Of a stretch of 64,000 bases of DNA, positions 1 to 10,953 are shown one piece after another. The position numbers and the translations under genes are program-made. This DNA is from Sipunculus nudus (lineage: Eukaryota > Annelida > Sipuncula > Golfingiida > Sipunculidae). A model generated the notes under the pieces. That model did not search any database. It worked only from the letters and a program-made list of their open reading frames with translations, and was not told the origin of the DNA. The number at the start of each line of letters is the position of its first letter. Position 1 is the first letter of the stretch. The stretch is from positions 51,233,618 through 51,297,617 of the forward strand of contig CM049317.1 of the NCBI GenBank assembly GCA_026874595.1. Direction: 5' to 3'.

Positions 1-129
1 AACATTTGGCCGATCCCGGGTTCGAAACCTTGTTGGTGGCACACAAGTCCGGCAGTCCAACCACTTCGCTAGAAAAGCAAGCTTCACTAGCGAGACAGTT
101 CGGTCCCCTTTTATGCGCAACCCGTAACA
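1..129 (-). mobile_element. TRIM 3' LTR, truncated by window edge
   Basis: Read on the minus strand, this begins TGTTACGGG at position 129 and runs out of the window at position 1. It aligns base for base with the LTR at 254-411: a CATAAAAGG TATA-like box, an ACTGTCTCGCTAG stretch, the A-box-like TAGCGAAG and the B-box-like GGTTTCGAACC. About 28 bases of the LTR should lie outside the window. A purine tract (GAAGAGGG) sits just before the TG, where a polypurine tract belongs. It is the second LTR of a miniature LTR retrotransposon. Its identity as an LTR rests on the paired copy and on the complete element at 48412-48736. Confidence 0.75.
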
Positions 130-253
130 CACACCCTCTTCAGAGCGTTCTGCTATCAGATCAGAGCAGGACTAATTATTCCAGGAGTCACACTTTGGTT
201 AGCTTATTCCCTGGGCCACAAAGTTAACCGTCACGTTGGACGAGCCCCCATTT
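130..253 (-). mobile_element. TRIM internal region with PBS and PPT
   Basis: Only 124 bp separate the two LTRs. On the minus strand it starts AAA and then TGGGGGCTCGTCC (238-250), a primer-binding-site-like motif. These 13 bases equal the start of the known tRNA-Pro PBS of murine leukaemia virus. It ends with a purine tract just before the next LTR. The middle is closely matched by 48584-48692 (shared words TTTGTGGCCCAGGGAAT, AAAGTGTGACTCCT, GATAGCAGAACG). No gag or pol coding potential is present, so any movement would need enzymes in trans. The conserved middle may hold packaging or dimerisation signals, which is an inference. Confidence 0.75.
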
Positions 254-411
254 TGTTACGAAGAGAAAATGCTCAGGGGAAAACCCTTGGCCGATTCCGG
301 TTTCGAACCCATGTCGGTGGCGCAGATGTCCGGCGTTCTGGCCGCTTCGTCTGTAAAGCAAGCCTCACTAGCGAGACAGTTCGGGCCGCCTTTTATGTGC
401 AACACGTAACA
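254..411 (-). mobile_element. TRIM 5' LTR
   Basis: A 158-bp LTR with ends TGTTACG...CGTAACA on the minus strand. It contains a CATAAAAGG TATA-like box near the 5' end, an A-box-like block and the B-box-like GGTTCGAAACC, and is followed by the PBS at 250-238. It matches copies at 1-129, 10954-11051, 39649-39805 and 48412-48567. The flank on its right (412-590) recurs beside the truncated copy at 10954-11051, so this insertion predates the duplication of that neighbourhood. Confidence 0.8.
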
Positions 412-430
412 ATGTATTCCTTGCATTTCG

Positions 431-476
<46 letters not shown>

Positions 477-590
477 TCAATATGCATGACTTTTTGTATA
501 AGTTAAGATTGAAATATGGTGCGGATATACACTGCACTCGTTCTAAATTTCGTGCATTGTATGGCAATGTTGTCCGGCTTTCAACACAGG
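412..590 (+). repeat. Duplicated flank with (TA)n microsatellite
   Basis: A TA microsatellite at 433-474 is followed by unique-looking sequence (for example GATATACACTGCACTCG). The same order recurs at 11052-11320, where the microsatellite is longer and interrupted. In the second copy this segment joins directly to the equivalent of 5156, so 591-5155 is extra in the first copy or lost from the second. The reading frames across the TA repeat are low-complexity artefacts. Confidence 0.75.
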
Positions 591-1219
591 AGATCTGGAA
601 CTATAGCAGTGTATGACCGTTCCTTTAGGAGTGTACATTTTTGTCAAAATTATTTCATCGCCCGTGTATCTAGTTTTAATTAGAAATGCCTTGAGAAAGC
701 ATACCACACCATATTCTCTGACAAAGGCATTAAGGCTTTCACAACTAAAGCTGAAGATCTGTAAAAAAGTATACATAAAACATGTACGTTAACTGTGTAT
801 ACTGACTTGTAAATCCCTTCAGGTTGCCTTTCAGATGTAATTTTACATATGAGATATTGTATATGATTACATACCCTTGAGTCAAATACATACAATTTAC
901 ACACATACATACAGGCTTTTATAGTTTCGCTTCGGACATGATTTGTTCCCATAGTACATTGTTCGTTTACTCACATAGAGTTTTTATTCAGGGTTTGTTT
1001 TAGGTTTTAATAGTTTCTATGTCGGGTCTAGCGCAAATCTACTTCCGTAGATATCACGAAATGATACATAGTTTGTTGTCGTGGTACACTACAAGGTCAA
1101 GGACACTGTGACATTATGCCATCAGTCGGAGTAGGTCACAAGTCTAATGGGGAATGAGATGTATGGGTTCTTAAATGAACTCTGTCAGTCGTCAACTTGC
1201 TCCTGGAACCCCCCCCCCC
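591..1219. other. No gene or repeat recognised
   Basis: AT-rich sequence with short ORFs broken by stops in all frames. I see no conserved motif. A C-homopolymer at 1209-1219 leads into the MITE that follows. Confidence 0.5.
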
Positions 1220-1767
1220 TGCAAACCGGGTGTAGCCATTTCAGATTACCCCCGGTCCAGATTACCTCCGGTAACTTAAAATCAATTTAAAATTACCCAA
1301 AAGATGACTGGAAATAGATTACAGTTTAACCCCCCCCCCCCCGCGGTTAGAGATAATCCTTTCAATACAGTTTTTTCTCTGTGTTTATTAATTAATTTCT
1401 TTCTTCTTAATTTCGTTTAATTATTCTTAATATTTGTAACTGGTGTTTGCATATAACGTATAATTTGCTTTGGTGAATTGTGTGAGTCAATTTTATTCTG
1501 GTTAACAATAAATCAATATTTTGCGGCAATTCTTTTTGTCACAGATCGATTCTAGCTGGGATTATTGAAACAATATATCATGAGTTTAAAGCATACGAAT
1601 TAATCATGAGTTTTGGTTAAAACAGCGAGGGGGTAACCTGGAATAACGTTCAGACTACCCCCGGGGTTATCTAAAGTCGATTCGAGATTACCCAATTACC
1701 GATTACCGGGGGGGGGGGGTAACCTGGCACGGGGTGTAACCTTGAATCTTTACACCGAGGTTTGAAT
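1220..1767. mobile_element. MITE-like element, poly-C/GATTACC family, copy 1
   Basis: The left end reads TGCAAACCGGGTGTAG...ATTACCCCC. The right end, read in reverse, gives TTCAAACCTCGGTGTAAAG...GGTTAC, so the ends are diverged inverted repeats. Inside are runs of C (1330-1342) and G (1708-1717), and an AT-rich core. Related copies are at 20714-21296 and 21445-21848; the copy at 20714 has clean 30-bp TIRs. There is no coding capacity, and superfamily is unassigned because no target duplication is clear. Confidence 0.55.
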
Positions 1768-2120
1768 CCTCCAAGGCTGCGTAATTACCAGATATTCAAG
1801 GCTGTGTCAAGGACAGGTACTTAACGGATTGGTCGAAATAATGGACATGTCAACATGGAGACAGGCCCAGAGCCTTAATGAACAGTTTCTTATTAAATCA
1901 AAGAGTGAAACGCCACTCACAGATCATGTTCCATAAGAATATGGATTTCTGAGTACAATATGTGAGTGAAGTGCCTATCTCGCAGTGTTCACTGCCCACG
2001 TGACTCAGGAGAACCCAAGTCCGATATGTTCACTCCATTTTTAGCTCAGCTGACTGAAAGTCATCTGAGCTATAGCGATCACTCTTTGTCCGTCGTCCGT
2101 CTGTCCGTCTGTCCGTCCGT

Positions 2121-3750
2121 TAACCAGGCACAAATCGTAACCGCTGGACCTAGAACCTTGTAACTTGGGATTCTGAGAGGTCCATAAAAAATCTCCTTGG
2201 AAACCAGAAATTAGGTCTCTGTTACCCATATCCTTCGAGCTATGTGGCCCCAAAGTACCCCCCAGAAAAGTCAAAAATTTCATACAAAAACTTCAATATC
2301 TCATTAACTACTTGACTGATGGTCATGATTTTTGGCATACATATTGATCATGAGATGTTTCATCAGTTTGTGCAGACTGGTGGTGCCACCTGTATTTTTC
2401 GATTTTTTACGAATTTTTTTCTCTATTTTTGAGACCTTTAAAAATGTGAACATCTGTTAACAAGGCACAAATCGTAACGACTGGGCCTAGAATCTTCATT
2501 TTCGACACACTGAGAGACCTATGAAAAGTCTCCATGGAAACCAGAAATTAGGTCTCTGTTACCCATATCCTTCGAGCTATGGGGCCCAAAATTACCCCCT
2601 AGAATAGTCAAAAATTTCATACAAAAACTTCAATATCTCATTAACTACATCACTGATGGTCATGATTTTCGACATACATATTGATCATGAGATGTTTCAT
2701 CAGTTTGTGCAGACTGGTGGCGCCACCTGTATTTTTCAATGTTCACGAATTGTTTTCTCCATTTTTGAGACCTTTAAGGATGTAGTTATCTGTCAACAGG
2801 GTACAAATCGTAACGACTGGACCTAGAATCTTCGTTCTTGACACACAGGGAGACCCATGATAAGTCTCCATGGAAACCTGAAATTTTGTCTCTGTTACCC
2901 ATATCCTTTGAGCTATGGCACTCCAAAGTACAGCTCAGAATAATGGAAAATTTGATACAAAAGCTAAAGTATCTGAACAACTAATGCAGAGATAACCATA
3001 ATTGTTTGCATGGATATTGATCATGGAGTGTTTCATAAGTTTCTGCAGACTGGTGGCACCACCTGTATTTGTTCGGTTTTTTACGAAATTTTTCTGTATT
3101 TTTGAGACCTTTAAAGATATGAACATCTGTTAACAGGGCACAAATCATAAAAACTGGACCAAGAATCTTCATTCTTGACACACAGGGAGACCCATGAAAA
3201 GTCTCCATGGAAACTTGAAATTAGGTCTCTGTTACCCATATTCTTTAAGCTGTATGGGTCCAAAATACCCCCCCCCCCCAGAATAATGGAAAATTTGATA
3301 CAAAAACTGCAGTATTTCAATAACTACAACACTGATGGTCATGATTTTCGGCATACATATTGATCATGAGCTGTTCCATCAGTCTCTGCAGACTGGGTGT
3401 GCCACCTCTATTTTTTTCAAATTTTTACGAATTTTTTTCTTTTTTTTGAGACCTTTAAAGATGTGATTATCTGTCAACAGAGTACAAATCGCAACAACTG
3501 GACCTAGAATCTTCATTCTTGTCATGCAAGGAGGTCCATGAAAGGTGCCTGTGGAAACTTGAAATTAGGTCTCTGTTACCCTTATCCTTCAAGCTATAGG
3601 ACTCCGAAGTATCCCTCAGAATAATGGACAATTTGATACAAAAACTGAAGTATCTGAACAACTAATGCAGAGATCACCATGATTTTTTGCATGGATATTG
3701 ACCATTAAGTGTTTTTATTAGTTTCTGCAGACTGGTGGAGCCACCTGTAT
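2121..3750 (+). repeat. Tandem array, about 337-bp monomer, five units
   Basis: The anchor GCACAAATCG (or GTACAAATCG) occurs at 2128, 2465, 2801, 3138 and 3482, giving spacings of 337, 336, 337 and 344. Each unit carries GTCTCTGTTACCCATAT, a TTGATCATGAG block and a palindrome-like GGTGGNGCCACC near its end. The short ORFs on the minus strand are the same frame repeating with stops, so coding is unlikely. Divergence between units suggests an old array. Confidence 0.85.
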
Positions 3751-3754
3751 TTTT

Positions 3755-3817
3755 GTATCCGCCAAAACGAAGTTTTGCGGATACTGTGTTTTTGACGGAG
3801 TTCCTCCGCCGCGGCGG
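3755..3817. repeat. Hairpin and CG palindrome at array junction
   Basis: GTATCCGCCAAAAC (3755-3768) pairs with GTTTTGCGGATAC (3772-3784) across a three-base loop, with one bulged C. It is followed by the perfect 12-bp palindrome CCGCCGCGGCGG (3806-3817). This GC-rich patch separates the two tandem arrays and could mark the end of a nested element. Confidence 0.7.
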
Positions 3818-3982
3818 CGTTCGTTTCCAGAGAGCTCCTCGGAGACTAATGGACCGATTTTTCCCAAACTTACACCTATTATCGGGTCACATGTGAACTG
3901 GTGCCTAACCAATTTGCATTGACCTCTGACCTTTCCTCTCTATCCAGTGTCCATTTGTGGGTCTGTTTCCACTAATAAACCC

Positions 3983-4810
3983 TCATATCTCGGGAACCGT
4001 TTGACCGATCAGGAAATAAAATTGATACAAATGTAGCCCTTGGATTGCTTTATAACATACACAAAAAATGGTGGCGCCACCTGTAACCATGTTTGCACAG
4101 TGTCCATCTGTTCATCTGCCTTGGGTTAAAATCACTCATATCTCTGCAGTGAATTGACTAATTCACCTGAAATTCGTCATGTGTATACATCCAGGATAGC
4201 TTTCTTGATTTTATGACAGGTGGCGCCACCTACGTTCACGTTCACGCTGATGACATCCAAGCTTATATCTCGGGAACCGTTTGACCGATCATGAAATAAA
4301 ATTTATACAAATGTAGCCCTTTGATAGCTCTGTAACATACACAAAAAATGGTGGCGCCACCTGTAACAATGTTTGCACAGCGTCTGTCTGTTAGTCTGCC
4401 GTGGCCTAAAATTACTCATTTCTCTGTAGTGGTTCGACATAACTGCCTAAAATTTTGCAGGTTTATACATCGTGGACAGCTTTCTTGATTTTATGACAGG
4501 TGGCACCACCTACATTCTAGTTAACGCTGGACACATCCAAGCTCATATCTCAGGAACCATTTGACCGATTGGGCCAAAATTGTGTAGTGTTTAGATCTCA
4601 CATAGGTCTTTATCATACACAAAACTGGAGGGGTACCTGCAAAGATTTTTGCACAGTGTTTGTCTGTTTGTCTGCCATGGGCAAAAATCGCTCATATACA
4701 TGTAGTGGTTTGACTTTTCTGCCTAAAATTTATCAGGTGTATACAACTTGGACAGCTTTCTGGATTTGTGGTAGGTGGCACAACCTACATACACATTTAG
4801 GCTGCAGACA
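3983..4810 (+). repeat. Tandem array, about 280-bp monomer, three units
   Basis: The anchor ATATCTCGGGAACC and its variants occur at 3983, 4264 and 4544, giving spacings of 281 and 280. Each full unit carries two copies of GGTGGCGCCACC (4070, 4219, 4350 and 4499, the last with one change), alternating at 149 and 131 bp. The third unit is degenerate. The same palindrome occurs in the preceding 337-bp array although the rest of the monomers differ. Confidence 0.8.
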
Positions 4811-5489
4811 TCCATTCTAATATGCAACATACCTCACTCTATTTCCCCTTGCCACTCAATCCATGCCTCACTATCCGATTTTGGCAGATACATGTAGTCA
4901 CTTGTCGGTTACCCGTATTCTAGTTTTAAAAGTTTACACATTTTTCTCTATTTTTGAGATATATAAATACAGACTAAATCTTGGACTGTTGGTTAATCTG
5001 TTTGATGCTTCAGTTGAATGGGTATATACTACCATTCTGATGATAAAATTTCCTTTTGCGAATCTCTTCCCAGTCAGCTGAGCGTCATGACCCATGGGTC
5101 ACTTGTTTGTTATTATTACCGCTTTATTATTTCCGGACTTTCCGTATGTAATTTGCACAGCATTTTCTTATATCTTCATTTTGAATGAGGCATTTTTTTT
5201 AGCATTTTGAACTTTTGCATAATTACTGAGATAATCTTCATTTGAACAAATTTGTATGTAATATATGTGAATATTTTATATTACATATTCATGATATTAA
5301 AATAATCTCTATCTGGAATTTTATTTAGAGAATTTTCAATAATTATATTTGTAATTTAATTTTATTTAATTTAATAATAATTTAATATTTGATATATATA
5401 TTGTCACACAGATTTAGGGTTAAAATTTCAAGCTTGTTCTATTTTTCATTTTAATTAAACCGCTCCATGCAGACATCAGTGTTTGTCGT

Positions 5490-5770
5490 GTGGTTTGGTG
5501 ATTCGCATATTGAGAACAATGAAACAGATTTCAAATATCAATATTTCAAATAGTGATATATTTCGATATTTTGTTTAACATGCCTAAAGCTGATTTTTTT
5601 TTAAGTAACAATAATATTTCTTTTGCAAGTTAAGACATCTAAATGAGTTGGTATTGATGGCATACTTAAAGTGAAAGCCGACACCGTGTCAAGCAAGCTT
5701 CCGCCATTCGCTTATTTGGCCCCTATTGCCAGGTTAATTAGTACATAACTGATGGTATAATTATGAATAT
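5490..5770 (+). mobile_element. hAT-family MITE fragment
   Basis: GATTCGCATATTGAGAACAA, TATTTCGATATTTTG, AACATGCCTAAA and ACATCTAAATGAGT match the reverse complement of the complete element at 59810-60315 and the plus strand of 47812-48410. The solo LTR at 5771 cuts it, and its terminal repeats are not visible. The homologous copy is 11775-12044. Confidence 0.6.
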
Positions 5771-6027
5771 TGTTACAGATGTCTCTTCTACTGTATGCAT
5801 AGGTCTTACATGTGTATGTGCAGCGCTAGCATTGTCCGTTGCCATGGGAGACACGCGAGCTGGCCCGGCCCACGCGTGGGGTCTGAAGAGTAAACACAGC
5901 GCTCATACTTATCAGGAACTTTCTGGGCGGGTGTCGTGTAATGTTCTTTGGGCATGTGTATTATGTGTATTGTTGGGTTCTTTAGATTTTTCGGGGAATG
6001 GAAAGTTCTCTGCTTGAGGTGAAAAGT

Positions 6028-6035
6028 TATAAATA
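6028..6035 (+). promoter_or_regulatory. LTR TATA box
   Basis: TATAAATA, about 260 bp into the solo LTR. The equivalent position is TATAAATA in the 12045 copy and TATATAAAG on the minus strand of the 8073 copy, so the box is conserved in the family. Confidence 0.6.
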
Positions 6036-6456
6036 AGAGGCTGTGTTTAGAACCGAGGGAGAGAGAGGAGAGATATATTCCAGCGGACACAGAAGAGTGT
6101 AAGTCAGTTTGCGGACCTTTTTTCCGTTAACTGCAGCAGTTATAGATCTTTTTCGAATTTGTAACGGATTTTATTAGTTTTCAATTTGCCTTTTGGGATC
6201 ATTATCAAACTTTACCTTTTGATTACAACAAATTGATTTTGTGATTGAATTGGACAAGTATTCGCTGAGAAGATTTTTGTGAACTGTTCATCGGGATTAT
6301 ATGCTTTAAAGGACTTGTCGCTGTGACAGTGGTGGTATCCAGGTACTGCACACTTAATTTATTATACTGTGAAATTATATTGATTTGCTGTTGTACTGTT
6401 GTTATACTGTGTAATTGTATTGATTTAGTGTATTGTAATGTTAGGGTTGTTTTAAG

Positions 6457-6462
6457 AATAAA
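6457..6462 (+). terminator. LTR poly(A) signal
   Basis: AATAAA within TTTTAAGAATAAATTATAA. The same block recurs in the 50009 copy and, as its reverse complement, in the 8073 and 14327 copies. Confidence 0.5.
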
Positions 6463-8072
6463 TTATAATTATTTGTTAACAAAAAACCACTGACTTGTTT
6501 ATTCTTTCCCCTAGACATTTCACGCTGCCTAGTTTTACAGAATCGGATTTTTTATATCTCCATTATAAAAATTTATGCTCGTCACGACTACATGATCTGT
6601 TGATATTATGTTCCGTAACAATATTTCCTGATGACTGTCCTAGATACGGATCATGTAATGGACTCACACCAAAATCTAAACGATTCTACATTGGCCCATT
6701 CCCGAAATGCCCTGAATTTCATGAGATTTTATTCATGACTGCCTGAATTATGTTGTGAACATAGAAACACAAAATACACACACAAACACACACGGAAGCG
6801 CATAACCCTGGCAGAGCCAAGGGTATATTATAAGAAAGACCCCGTACTCAGTTTCAATCCAGCAACGAGATTCTCAATGTACGTTTCGTCGGATTATAAA
6901 AAAAAATGTAACACTGAGTTTATCCAAGAATGAAGAAATGTCAGATAACCTAAAATGCTAAATAAAGCTAGTCAAACAATCCAAGGCGTGGAGAGGAAAA
7001 AGAACCTAGTGGTCCTATGAATTTAAATATAAAAAATAGTACTGAAGTGCGTGAAATGTTTCGGTTGGCAATGTCTTAACTTAACCCTTGCATTACGGGA
7101 GAGCCTTGCCGGACTAGCGTACCGCAGACCTGAGGTTCAGCGTCTAAGAAAGAGTCTGCTTATGATAAATACTGGTCTAACTATCACTGAGTGTCTGGGA
7201 AAGAAGCCAAGTTCGTTTTATCATTCATGGCTGTCGTAAATAACTAAGTGACTGTAGCTATTACAACCCAAGCATCAACGATACTGTTAGGAAAAAGGAA
7301 GCGTCCACTGAAATAATTACATTAAAATCCATACATTTGTTTTAATGACAGGTTTTGAATGACGATTGAGATGGAAGATAAGATTTTTAACAACATAAAA
7401 ATTCAAAGACTTATTTCGGGACATCTTGATATCAGTTGTTTTGATTCTACATTGGTGCGTTTTCGAATTGCCCTGAAAATTTCATGAGATTCCATTCATG
7501 ACTGCGTGAGTTATCTTGTGAACAAACACACACACACACAAATACACGTAAGGAAATTAGCGCATAACCTCATGAAGGAGCCAAGGGTATATCATAAAAA
7601 GATGGCAATGTCCTAACTTAACCCTTGCATTACGGAAAAGCCCCGCCGGACTAGCGTACCGCAGACGCGAGGTTCAGCGTCTAAGAAAAATTCTACTTAT
7701 GATTAATACTGGTCTTGCTATCACTGAGTATCTGGGAAAGAAGCCAAGTTCGTTTTATCATTCCTGGCTGTCGTATATAACGACGTGATTGTAGCTATTT
7801 TAGCACAAGCGTCAACGATATTTAATAGAAAAAGGAAGCGCCAAAGATGTAATTACATTAAATAATCCATACATTTGTTTTAATGACAGGATTAAGGTTT
7901 TGAATGACTAGATGGAAGATAAGATTTTCTACAACATAAATAATCAAAAAGACTTATGTCATGACATCTTGATTTCAATTGCGTTGATTCTACATTGGCC
8001 CGTTTCCGAAATGCCCTGAAATTTTCATGAGATTCCATTCATGGCTGGGTGAGATATGATGTGAACAAACAC

Positions 8073-8849
8073 TGAACCGGAACCTAATATAAACAGATCA
8101 CGTATGCGTGATGAACACAAATTTTGTAATTGAGATAAAAAAATCAGATTCTGTAACACTACGTAGCGTGAAATGTCTAGGGGAATGAATAAAGAAGTCA
8201 GTGGTTTTTTGTTAACAAATAACTATAATTTATTCTTAAAACAACACTAACATGACAATACACTAAATCAATAAAATTATACAGTAAAACAGAGGTATAA
8301 CAACAAATCAATACAATCACACAGAAAATAATGTGCACAGTACCTGGATACCAACAACGTCACAACGATAAGTTCTTTAAATGTATACACTCGGAGAATG
8401 ACAGTCCAGTGTAAAGCTCTTGTAACAATCCAGAAAGAAAACTGAAGTCCAAAAGAGTCTGAAGAAAATCTATAATTGCCGCGCACGTCGGATAAGGTCC
8501 CGGAAACCGACAAACACGCTTCTGCGTCCGCTGGAATCTTCTCTGCTCTCTGCCCTCGGTTCTAAAACACAGCCCCTTTATATACTCTTCACTCCAAGCC
8601 GAGAATTTTCCACTTCTAGAACATTCGAAGAATAATACATTATACACGGTAAGCACGCGTCACAGGAATTCTCTAGTAAACCATCGGTGTGTGTATCTCC
8701 ACATACCAGGGTCATCACATGACCTCGGCCAGGCGTGCAAACCCCCAGCCAGCATGACAACGAGAGTTCAACCAGTACGGATTAAACATAAAATGCAACA
8801 ACAACACGAGTTACGTCCGTGTCTATCAATAAAAAGAGCACCTGTAACA
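8073..8849 (-). mobile_element. Solo LTR, 777 bp, minus strand
   Basis: Reverse-strand copy of the TGTTAC...GTAACA family. The plus-strand left edge is TGAACCGGAACC (first bases mutated) and the right edge CCTGTAACA. It is flanked by ACAC on both sides (8069-8072 and 8850-8853), although both lie in CA-repeat sequence, so this target duplication is less telling. The TATA-like box TATATAAAG lies at about 8575-8584 on the minus strand. Confidence 0.8.
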
Positions 8850-8872
8850 ACACACACACACACACACACACA
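8850..8872. repeat. (CA)n microsatellite
   Basis: Uninterrupted CA repeat directly after the LTR, the rest of the CA tract of the 750-bp monomer that the LTR entered. Confidence 0.9.
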
Positions 8873-8935
8873 AATATACATGACAGGGAATTAGCTCATA
8901 CCATCCTGGCGGAGCCATTAGATTTATTATTTTAC

Positions 8936-10180
8936 CATTTGCACCTGAAATTAATATTTTAGTTTTTAAAGATGAATTTCGTTTTCCCGCTTGTTCTTTT
9001 GCCTGGATATTTGACAGGACGCAATGATAATTTTCGTCGCACCAAAGTTGGAGGATACCCGTTCATTACAAATGCTTTGTTGTTAATTTCTATTTTATGT
9101 TTCAACTGAAAAAAAAATCACCAGTCAACGTACACAACTTGCCATACAAATGTCCTGTTCTCACTCTTTCCGTGTCATACGAAAGACATAAAATAAATGT
9201 AACAAAATCTTATATATAATCAACACTTTTTTCTAGGAAAGAAACAGAAAAGAAGACGATTTTAATCTGATTTGACAGATTATTTTCAGATTAGACGCAG
9301 GTGCAATCAGAATGAAGACAATATCTGTTCCTTTTTTTTCTTTTTTGGGCATAAAGAATTGCAAGATATGGTACCAAACGTCTTGAAAATAATGAGTATC
9401 TCGGTTTTTTTTTCCTGACGGGTAAAAGAAAATATATTTTAAAAAAGTTTAAGTTTTCATCATTAAACTTGGGGGGCTGGAGCTCAACAAAAATGTATAT
9501 TAATCAACGTTATTGAATTGGCGCAGAAGAAATATTGGAGAAACTTTAAGAAACTTTTACTTTAGGAACATTTCTAGAACAGTCCCCTTCAAGTTAAATC
9601 TGGCAGAAGTCGGAACTGATTACTAAAAAAGAGCATGGCGTAGGACTGGTTTCATAAAAACGAAAAAACTTTATTTTAATCCCCAAGATCGATATTTTCC
9701 ACAAACTAACAATAAAAAACCTTTCATGGATAAGATTTGCTTATCAGGTTAAAACAGATCAAATAGGTTTCAAATGTACATTAAAAGTTAATCTATACGC
9801 CTGCTAAGACAGACAAATCATTAAATATGCCGAAGCTGAAATAAGATTATCCCTTTTATTGCGATAAATTTTGCATGACGACGGGCAATATCCGTCTTCT
9901 GTCTTTGGCGATTACATTGATAGCGATTACATAGGCATGTTTCCGTCTTTTCATATGACAAAAACAATTAAAAAGCAGTCCATTCCATTAAAAACGAAAC
10001 ATATAGGCGGTGTTATTTTCTTTTGGGGAAAGAACGAACATACCTGACTGATAAACAGGATAATAAATGGACGCCGTTTCGCCAGGCCATGATTAAATTT
10101 AATTGACTTTAAGGTCGAGATGGATGGCCTCTCCTGATAATGTACTATCACTTAAAAGCACTTAGAAAGCATAAATTTTA
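8936..10180. other. No gene or repeat recognised
   Basis: About 1.2 kb of AT-rich sequence between the duplication block and the next LTR. ORFs are short and none resembles a known protein. No counterpart was found elsewhere in the window. Confidence 0.5.
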
Positions 10181-10953
10181 TGTTACGGAACCTAATATCA
10201 ACAGATCACGTATGCGTGATGAACATACATTTTGTAATAGAGATAAAAAAAACAGATTCTGTAACACTAGGCATCGTGAAATGTCTAGGGGAATGAATAA
10301 AGAAGTTAGTGTTTTTTGTTAACAAATAATTTTAATTTTTTCTTAAAACAACCCTAAAATTACAATTCACTAAATCAATACAATTACACAGTACAACAAC
10401 AGTTTAACAGTAAATCAATACAAGTATATAAATAAAGTGTAGAGTAACTGGATACCACCACTGTCACAGCGACAACACGTCCTTTATAACGTACAACCCA
10501 GATGAACAGTTCACATAAATCTTCTCAGAGAATAACAGTCAAGTTCAATCACAAAATCCTTCTGTTGTAATCCAAGGTGAAGTTCTTGTTAATAATCCCG
10601 AAAGCAAACTGAAGATTATATAAGATCCGTCACAAATTTAGAAGAAAATCTATAATTGCCACACTTATAGGAAAAGGTCCACAACTGACTTACAGCGTTC
10701 TGGAATATATCCCTTCTCTCTCCTTTGCTCCAAAAAAACAGCCTCAAGCCGAGCACTTTCCATTTTTCGAACAATCCAAAGAACCAAACATGATACACAG
10801 TGCACACGCGTTATTGGAATCATCTAGAACAACATCGCTGTGTTTCTACATATCAGGGTTGACACGTTGGCTGGCCCGGCATGGCCAGGCGATGATGTCA
10901 TGGCAACGAGCTATGCGTGCTACACAAACCAAATGTCAACAACACATAGAACA
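10181..10953 (-). mobile_element. Truncated LTR, minus strand
   Basis: The plus-strand left edge TGTTACGGAACC is intact, so the 3' end of the LTR is complete. The conserved TTGTTAACAAATAA and GTGACAGTGGTGGTATCC blocks (minus-strand reading of the latter) follow. The expected 5' end (AGATGTCTC) is missing. At about 10954 the sequence switches into a partial TRIM LTR, giving a chimeric junction between two LTR families. Confidence 0.7.

Larger units (their letters stand above)
2044..5083. mobile_element. TIR-bounded non-autonomous element filled with tandem arrays
   Basis: The outer ends are exact inverted repeats: GCTCAGCTGACTG at 2044-2056 and CAGTCAGCTGAGC at 5071-5083. Between them lie a pyrimidine-rich GTCCGTCC stretch, a tandem array of about 337 bp (2121-3750), a hairpin/CpG-rich junction (3755-3817) and an array of about 280 bp (3983-4810). 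No transposase is visible. Bivalve genomes are known for TIR elements with internal satellite monomers, and this resembles that architecture, though I cannot assign a named family. Direct repeats for a target duplication were not found at the edges. Confidence 0.6.
5771..6620 (+). mobile_element. Solo LTR, 850 bp, TGTTAC...GTAACA family
   Basis: Starts TGTTACAGATGTCTC and ends GTTCCGTAACA. It is flanked by a 4-bp direct repeat ATAT (5767-5770 and 6621-6624). A TATA box TATAAATA lies at 6028-6035 and a poly(A) signal AATAAA at 6457-6462, in the order expected of U3-R-U5. There is no primer-binding site or internal region beside it, so it is a solo LTR left by recombination. The terminal TG...CA and 4-bp duplication fit an integrase-mobilised LTR element, Ty3/gypsy-like by inference. 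Confidence 0.85.
5156..8935 (+). repeat. Segmental duplication, copy A
   Basis: This block and 11310-15180 share the same elements in the same order: an AT-rich leader, a hAT-family fragment, a plus-strand solo LTR, roughly 750-bp monomers, and a minus-strand solo LTR inside the third monomer. The offset is about 6.2 kb. Both LTR insertions are at homologous sites, so they predate the duplication. Differences are indels and an internal LTR truncation in copy B. Confidence 0.85.
6625..8935 (+). repeat. About 750-bp tandem monomers, block A
   Basis: The anchor GATTCTACATTGG starts at 6682, 7443 and 7986, giving spacings of 761 and 543 (the second monomer has a deletion). Shared words per monomer include CCCGAAATGCCCTGAA, CATGAGATTCCATTCATG, a CA-rich microsatellite, GAGCCAAGGGTATAT, AGACCCCGTACTC and CTAGCGTACCGC. 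The third monomer is interrupted at its CA tract by the LTR at 8073-8849. It resembles a satellite or array of a SINE-like unit, with no coding frame kept between monomers. Confidence 0.8.

Noticed and set aside
253-567. Tyr/Ile-rich ORFs over the TA repeat
   Set aside because: Artefacts of the microsatellite; the same holds at 11009-11202, 30002-30235 and 33451-33699.
2041-3661. Series of similar minus-strand ORFs of about 64 codons
   Set aside because: They are one frame of the 337-bp satellite repeating with stops, not a gene family.
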